A stretch of 6,462 bases of DNA from an uncultured Acidobacteriota bacterium. GTDB taxonomy: Bacteria; Acidobacteriota; Thermoanaerobaculia; Gp7-AA8. The stretch spans positions 1-6,462 of the forward strand of contig CAMPKJ010000275.1 of NCBI GenBank assembly GCA_946887105.1, given 5' to 3'. The notes below the pieces were generated by a model, which saw only the letters and a program-made list of their open reading frames with translations, was not told the origin of the DNA and did no database searches. Below are positions 1 through 4,309 of this stretch, piece by piece (positions within the stretch are counted from its first letter, which is position 1; each line of letters starts with the position of its first letter). A program made the translations under genes and the position numbers.

Positions 1-2376
1 ATCCTGGCGCATGCCCACCACGCGCAACGGCGCGAGCGGCACGACGCTGGACTGTCCGATGTCCGCGCCGCGCGACAGCGGCACGCGCACAGGAACATCC
101 TTCGTTCCGATGAACTCGAGATGCGCGCGCATCGTCGAGCCGTCCGTCGTAGTCGGATAGAGCAGCTCGAGCTCGATCAGGCCGTCCACCGTGGGCGTGA
201 CGATCACTTCGACGTCTTCGGTCGTCCAGCGTCCCATCAGCGCCAGCTCGCCGTAGCGGCTGCCGCCCGGCGCGGCGATCTGCGTCAGCTCTCCGTACGG
301 CAGGTCGCGCACCCAGCCGCTCTCCCTTTCCGCGACCACTTCCATCTTGCGATCGCTGGAGAGTCCGCGGACCGAGAGCGCGAACGGCGGTGCTGCGGCG
401 CTGCCCGGCGCATGCGCCAGCGCCAGGACGTACGGATCGCGATGCGAGAGGGCATTGCCGAAGTTGTCGACGAACTGCCCGAACGTCGTTCCGTTCGTGA
501 GTCCCACCGCCTCGAGCTCGCGCGTCACCGCGGCGCCCGCGGGCCGCGCGTACTTGTGCTGCTTCGGATGACGGCGCAACGCGTCCCACTCGCTCAGCGC
601 CGCGGAGTTGCCGAGCAGATCGATCGAGAGTCCGGCGATCGCGTCGGCCTTCGATCCCGGCGCGTCGTTGGCGATGAAGATCGCCTGTCCGGCCTGGGCG
701 ATGTCGACGGCCCGGCGATAGACGTCGCTCTTGATGACCCGCGGCAGGTTGGCGGTCACCGAGGTCACCGGCGCGGTGGCGAGGCTGTATCCGAGGCCGA
801 GGATCTGCATGGTCTCGGAGACCAGGCTCTCGCTGACGTACTGCGCGTAGTGCGGCATGAGCAGCGTGGTCGGCGAGAGCGGTATGCCGGTATCGCTCAC
901 GCCCATGTGCAGCTGGGCTACCGCATTGGCGACTTCGCTGTCGATGTGCGCCGCGGTCGCGAACACTTTTCCGGTGACGCCCGAGCGCATCTTGTATTCG
1001 ACGGTGCGGGTCTCGCCGGAGGGGATGGTGATCGTGTCCGACTGCCCGCCGCCGACGCGGCAGACATTCGCGCCGGAGATGGTCGGACAGGGCGTGGTGT
1101 CGTTCGAGAGGACGATGGTCTGCGGGACCGGACTGGTGTTGGTGATGAAGCTGTACGTGGTGTAGTCGATGTTCTTCCGCACCGTGTCCGGATGCGAGAA
1201 GGCGATGTTGAATCGCGCGTCGTGGACCACCACCGATGCGCGCGGACGGGCCACCATCGGCACGTCTTCCTGTCCGTTTTCCTTCAACGTGCCGCGCAGC
1301 TCGATCTCGATCGTGTGCGTGCCCGGCTTGAGCGCTTCGACGGTCCACTCGGCCTCGGCCTTCGCCTGCGCGACGAGGATGGTCAGCCCGTTCACCTTGT
1401 CGACCAGCGGCACGGCCTGCCCGAGCGCCACGGCCGGTTTCGTGGCCGAGGTGCGCAACTGCGACGGGACTTTGATGCGCGCGCTGACGTTCTCGAGCCG
1501 CGCCGTGCTGCCGTTCGGCGCGCCGTTCTGCACCGTCAGCACCACCGCGAAGAACTGGTGCATCACCGCCAGGCTGTTCGGAATGACGATGGCCGCCGGG
1601 ATCGGCGGCCGCACGTACAACTTCTCGCCCGGTTCCTTCGGCTCGAGCGGCGTGTTGCGCTCTTCCTCCGGCAACGGCTCGTCTTCGAACGTGACCGGAA
1701 TGACGTCCGGCGGCGTCCATCGCCCGACGCCGATGGTGCTGATCGGCGGCAGCGTGTACGGAGAGACCACCGGCATCAACTGGATCTGCCGCGTGCGCGG
1801 ATCGATGATCACCGGGAAGGGGATCTTGACCGTTTCGCCGCGAATGAAGAACGAGAGCGTGTATTCGTAGACTTCGAAGTTGCGCGCGTCGACCACGATG
1901 CCGCGCGCGCGGATCTCTTCCGGCGTGAGCTGCCTCACTTCGACGGTGGTCTTGAAGAGATCGGCGACGATGATGTCCACCGACGACGGCGATGAGTACT
2001 GCAGGAGCTCGCTGCCTTTCATCAGGCGGACGTTCTGCAGCGTGTACACGCCTTCGCGGCTCAGGCCGGGAATCTGAAATTTGTGGCCGGGTGCGGTGCT
2101 GAGCTCGAGCGGAACGTCGAGCCCCGGTCCGGTGAGATCGCCCACCGCGGTCAGGCCGAGGATCGTCAGCGCTTCATCGTTTTCCTTGCCGCCGAACTTC
2201 GTCTGCACGGTGGTGGGGACGTCGATTCCGGTCGTGACCGGAGGATCGGGCGTGACCAGCGAGAGCCCGATGCCCTGGATCTCCAGGCTGGCATTGGTGA
2301 TGTCCGCCGCGGCCGGCATCGCCAGCAAAACGAGAAGCGGGAGCAGGGCACGCAGAGACAGGCGGCGAAGGCTCAA
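1..2376 (-). CDS. Large exported protein with Ig-like/beta-sandwich regions, C-terminus beyond the left edge
   Basis: Reading leftward from a TTG at 2376, the frame stays open for 792 codons to base 1, so the true C-terminus is missing. Residues 1-24 look like a Sec signal peptide: Arg at 4, 5 and 9, a Leu-rich core, and an AAA|D cleavage site after residue 24. The mature part is rich in Val, Thr and Pro and reads as successive beta-strand modules of the Ig/CARDB-like kind. An acidic, Pro-rich linker lies near residues 230-255, and two close cysteines (430 and 439) could form a disulfide. No catalytic motif, membrane anchor or sorting signal is visible in this part. TTG is chosen because an AGAAGGGA Shine-Dalgarno lies 8 bases upstream, the signal peptide begins there, and an in-frame TAA (end of the upstream gene) blocks any earlier start. 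The gene lies 15 bases after its neighbour, so the two are probably co-transcribed. Family and function are not recognised; a cell-surface or secreted structural or adhesive role is a guess. Confidence 0.85.
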   Translation of the reverse strand, partial: MSLRRLSLRALLPLLVLLAMPAAADITNASLEIQGIGLSLVTPDPPVTTGIDVPTTVQTKFGGKENDEALTILGLTAVGDLTGPGLDVPLELSTAPGHKFQIPGLSREGVYTLQNVRLMKGSELLQYSSPSSVDIIVADLFKTTVEVRQLTPEEIRARGIVVDARNFEVYEYTLSFFIRGETVKIPFPVIIDPRTRQIQLMPVVSPYTLPPISTIGVGRWTPPDVIPVTFEDEPLPEEERNTPLEPKEPGEKLYVRPPIPAAIVIPNSLAVMHQFFAVVLTVQNGAPNGSTARLENVSARIKVPSQLRTSATKPAVALGQAVPLVDKVNGLTILVAQAKAEAEWTVEALKPGTHTIEIELRGTLKENGQEDVPMVARPRASVVVHDARFNIAFSHPDTVRKNIDYTTYSFITNTSPVPQTIVLSNDTTPCPTISGANVCRVGGGQSDTITIPSGETRTVEYKMRSGVTGKVFATAAHIDSEVANAVAQLHMGVSDTGIPLSPTTLLMPHYAQYVSESLVSETMQILGLGYSLATAPVTSVTANLPRVIKSDVYRRAVDIAQAGQAIFIANDAPGSKADAIAGLSIDLLGNSAALSEWDALRRHPKQHKYARPAGAAVTRELEAVGLTNGTTFGQFVDNFGNALSHRDPYVLALAHAPGSAAAPPFALSVRGLSSDRKMEVVAERESGWVRDLPYGELTQIAAPGGSRYGELALMGRWTTEDVEVIVTPTVDGLIELELLYPTTTDGSTMRAHLEFIGTKDVPVRVPLSRGADIGQSSVVPLAPLRVVGMRQD

Positions 2377-2384
2377 GATGTCGA

Positions 2385-2392
2385 TCCCTTCT
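2385..2392 (-). promoter_or_regulatory. Shine-Dalgarno for the TTG start
   Basis: On the minus strand AGAAGGGA is followed by eight bases (TCGACATC) and then the TTG at 2376. It overlaps the first base of the upstream gene's TAA, so ribosomes finishing that gene stop on top of this site. This supports translational coupling and decides the non-ATG start. Confidence 0.65.
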
Positions 2393-3225
2393 TACTGTTG
2401 CGGCGTGGACTTGGCCGGAAGATCGAGCTCGCGCAACTGGCGGCGAACCGCGGCGGCAGTCGATTCCACGCGTCGTGCAGCCGGCGGGATGATCAGCAGC
2501 TCGGCCGGCGGAGCCTCGGCACCGATGCGCGTGATCGTGGTGCGGAACGTGACCTCCGTTCCGCTGTCCGAATACGTGAAGGACTGCGTGACCGGCAAAC
2601 CATACGCGGCATCGCGCGACGCGACGGCTTCGTTGCTGATGATGCGTGACGCATCGCGAATCCCGGCGGCGCGCAGCAGCGGCTCGTGCTCGTCACGACG
2701 CGGATTCGGATAGGCCGCGCCGATGAGCACTTCCACCGCTTCCTCGGACAACGACACGCTGCGATCGATGCCCACTTCCACTTTGCGTTTCGCTTCGCCG
2801 TTGTCCGCGAACTCGAAATGCTCCACCGAGCGTCCGGCCGCACCGCGCATGCCGCGCGGCGTGGCGGTCCAGCGATCGCGCCCGGCGCTTTCCGTCCCGA
2901 CCGGCGCCGCTTTCGCTTCGCTCTCCCCGCTCATCGCCGCGACTTCATCGAAGCGTGACACGCTGTACGTGCCGTTCTTGCGATCGATCTCCGTGAGCTG
3001 CTGCTTGTCGTAGTCAGCGATGACGGTCTTGTGGCCCGACACCGACACCACGCGATTGCCGTAGCAGTACTCGTCGATGGTGACGGTCTTGCCACTCAGC
3101 GGATCCTCGACTTGTCGCGTCAGGTGAAGGTTGGTCGGAAAGAGGACGCGCGCGGGCGCAGCGTCGACACACCATGCAGAAACGCATAGCGCAAGCAGCG
3201 CCACGCGGCAGAAGGATCTGGCCAT
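2392..3225 (-). CDS. Exported protein of unknown function, DUF4412-like N-terminal half
   Basis: A complete 277-residue protein. Residues 1-22 form a signal peptide (Arg3, Arg7, hydrophobic core, cut near the Ala-rich VDAA), so it is exported to the periplasm or outside. It has two cysteines in the signal peptide and one in the mature part, with no clear lipobox. Residues 30-95 run as alternating strands with the pattern of a bound or carried hydrophobic-molecule fold: a YCYGNRVVSVSG segment, then TVIADYDKQQLTEIDRKNGTY. This resembles DUF4412-type envelope proteins, in which a short value is followed by 'tied to the strand' Asp/Lys/Tyr pairs; the resemblance is by eye only. The C-terminal third (about 150-260) is a second beta-rich region ending in a charged helix. 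The ATG start has AAGGT eight bases upstream and a candidate promoter about 80 bases upstream. It is the first gene of an operon with the large exported protein and may help its export, folding or anchoring (inference). Confidence 0.82.
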   Translation of the reverse strand: MARSFCRVALLALCVSAWCVDAAPARVLFPTNLHLTRQVEDPLSGKTVTIDEYCYGNRVVSVSGHKTVIADYDKQQLTEIDRKNGTYSVSRFDEVAAMSGESEAKAAPVGTESAGRDRWTATPRGMRGAAGRSVEHFEFADNGEAKRKVEVGIDRSVSLSEEAVEVLIGAAYPNPRRDEHEPLLRAAGIRDASRIISNEAVASRDAAYGLPVTQSFTYSDSGTEVTFRTTITRIGAEAPPAELLIIPPAARRVESTAAAVRRQLRELDLPAKSTPQQ

Positions 3226-3302
3226 CGTTGGTTACCTTGCCGATTCGAATCGAAACGGATCTGGTTGGACTACGTTCTCTCTCTGGGGGGACCGGGACCG
3301 GA

Positions 3303-3332
3303 ACCTTAGGGTGTCGCCTACGTCTCTGTCAA
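3303..3332 (-). promoter_or_regulatory. Sigma70-like promoter of the exported-protein operon
   Basis: On the minus strand a perfect TTGACA (3332-3327) is followed by an 18-base spacer and TAAGGT (3308-3303), which keeps the key T, A and final T of the -10 box. Transcription would start near 3296, giving a leader of about 70 bases before the ATG at 3225. The fit of the -35 is strong and that of the -10 moderate. Confidence 0.5.
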
Positions 3333-3340
3333 TAGCTCAT

Positions 3341-3357
3341 TATGGCGATCTTCCATA
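3341..3357. repeat. Short inverted repeat upstream of the leftward promoter
   Basis: TATGG (3341-3345) and CCATA (3353-3357) are inverted around seven bases. The centre lies about 53 bases upstream of the predicted leftward start point, just outside the -35 box, where activators commonly bind. Short arms make chance occurrence quite possible. Confidence 0.3.
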
Positions 3358-3374
3358 TGCGGATGGATTTCTCG

Positions 3375-3410
3375 CCGTTCTGATATGTCGTAGAGGAATG
3401 AAACCGTTCT
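3375..3410 (+). repeat. CCGTTCT direct repeats, possible LytTR-type sites
   Basis: CCGTTCT occurs at 3375-3381 and again at 3404-3410, 29 bases apart start to start, close to three helical turns. A variant, CCGTTTC, is at 3494-3500, and ACGTTCT lies near 3272-3278. LytTR-domain regulators bind short direct repeats, and the AlgR member recognises a CCGTTC-type core, so these are reasonable candidate sites for the regulator encoded next door. Evidence is by motif only. Confidence 0.3.
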
Positions 3411-3480
3411 CACTGCCTGGCCATACATGTTTCCGTAATGCGAGGCTGAAGACGACACAAATGTGACTAACGACGTCAGA

Positions 3481-3497
3481 ACGGGACGAACGTCCGT
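3481..3497. repeat. Bulged inverted repeat near the regulator start
   Basis: ACGG-G-ACG (3481-3488) is complementary to CGTCCGT (3491-3497) apart from a single extra G, with AA in the centre. It sits about 42 bases before the regulator's ATG, at a position suited to an autoregulatory operator. Confidence 0.3.
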
Positions 3498-3523
3498 TTC
3501 CCGGCGATGGATTGGCAGCGTCT

Positions 3524-3529
3524 TACACT
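3524..3529 (+). promoter_or_regulatory. Possible -10 box for a leaderless regulator mRNA
   Basis: TACACT matches four of six bases of the -10 consensus and ends nine bases before the ATG at 3539. No convincing -35 lies at the proper distance, and no Shine-Dalgarno precedes the ATG. A transcript beginning at or within a few bases of the start codon would explain both facts. Confidence 0.25.
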
Positions 3530-3538
3530 ACCGGCCTC

Positions 3539-4309
3539 ATGTCCCACTCCGTCCCGCTGCGCGCGATCATCGTGGACGATGAACCGCTGGCCCGCGAGCG
3601 CGTGAAGACGCTGCTGCGCGAGCATCCCGACGTGGCGATCGTGGACGAATGCGCGAACGCCGCGCAGGCCATCGTGGCCATTCACACGCGCGTGCCGGAC
3701 CTGGCGTTCATCGACGTGCAGATGCCGGAGACGAGCGGACTGGAGATGCTGCGCGAGCTCGATCCGACCCGTCTGCCGCTGGTCGTGTTCATCACCGCGC
3801 ACGACCAGCATGCGCTGGATGCGTTTCGCGCGAACGCCGTGCAGTACCTGCTCAAGCCGGTCGATCGCACCGAGTTCCGCGCCGCGATGCAGCGCGTGAG
3901 ACAGCTCGCGGCCAGCCGCAATCGCGACATGGCGGGCGTGCGCGCGCTCCTCGGCGCCACGTCCGGGCGGATCCCGTACCTCAAACGCGTGGTGGTGAAG
4001 TCGCAGGAGCGAACGGTCCTGCTGAAGATGCCGGTCATCGACTGGTTCGAGTCGTGCGGCAACTACGTGCGCGTGCACACCGGCAACGAGCAGTACCTCC
4101 TGCGGCAGACCATGGCCACGCTCGAGTCGACGCTCAATCCGCAGGAGTTCGTGCGCATCCATCGCACGGCCATCGTGAATCTCGATGCGGTGAAGGAGAT
4201 CGTCGCGGGCTCGCACGGCGAGCACGTGGTGAAGCTGCGCAACGGCGCGTCGCTCACGCTGTCGCGCACGTATCGCAATCGCATCGAGCCGCTCATCGGA
4301 AAACTGTGA
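3539..4309 (+). CDS. LytTR-family response regulator
   Basis: A 256-residue cytoplasmic two-component regulator. Residues 8-120 are the receiver domain, with acidic pair Asp13-Asp14 (IIVDDEP), phospho-acceptor Asp59 (FIDVQMP), Thr86 (FITAHD) and Lys106 (YLLKPVD). All conserved residues are present, so it should be phosphorylatable. Residues 145-256 are a LytTR DNA-binding domain, with the typical IDWFESCGNYVRVH stretch (about 167-180) and FVRIHRTAIVNL (204-215). Length and order match the AlgR/LytR class. The ATG at 3539 is preferred over an in-frame TTG at 3512 because receivers normally begin a few residues before IIVDDE and the extra nine residues look unlike the family; neither start has a clear Shine-Dalgarno. 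The gene overlaps the following sensor kinase by a GTGA, showing co-translation and marking them as a cognate pair. Its targets are unknown; the divergent promoter is the nearest candidate. Confidence 0.95.
   Translation: MSHSVPLRAIIVDDEPLARERVKTLLREHPDVAIVDECANAAQAIVAIHTRVPDLAFIDVQMPETSGLEMLRELDPTRLPLVVFITAHDQHALDAFRANAVQYLLKPVDRTEFRAAMQRVRQLAASRNRDMAGVRALLGATSGRIPYLKRVVVKSQERTVLLKMPVIDWFESCGNYVRVHTGNEQYLLRQTMATLESTLNPQEFVRIHRTAIVNLDAVKEIVAGSHGEHVVKLRNGASLTLSRTYRNRIEPLIGKL
4306..4309 (+). promoter_or_regulatory. GTGA stop/start overlap of regulator and kinase
   Basis: The kinase start GTG (4306-4308) shares bases with the regulator's TGA (4307-4309). Only a weak purine run (GGAAAA, 4298-4303) precedes it, so kinase translation probably depends on ribosomes ending the regulator gene. 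Confidence 0.7.

Larger units (their letters stand above)
3226..3538. other. Divergent intergenic region with regulatory content
   Basis: This stretch of 313 bases lies between the divergent start codons of the exported-protein operon and the response regulator. The part around 3320-3440 is visibly richer in A and T than the flanking genes, as expected for promoter DNA. It holds a TTGACA-type promoter for the leftward operon, a TATGG/CCATA inverted repeat, two CCGTTCT direct repeats, and a bulged ACGGACG/CGTCCGT inverted repeat near the regulator start. A possible open frame here lacks a start signal and any protein-like pattern. No tRNA or other RNA gene was recognised. Confidence 0.7.

Noticed and set aside
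121..1995. A 624-codon rightward open frame
   Set aside because: It is extremely Arg/Asp/His-rich with no fold-like pattern, and lies opposite a leftward frame with signal peptide, Shine-Dalgarno and normal protein composition. It is an antisense shadow of GC-rich coding DNA.
3131..3466. A 111-codon rightward frame in the intergenic region
   Set aside because: It lacks a ribosome-binding site, overlaps the leftward gene and its promoter, and has no recognisable features.
3512..3538. TTG start nine codons upstream for the response regulator
   Set aside because: No Shine-Dalgarno supports it, and the added residues do not fit the usual short lead before the receiver's first strand.
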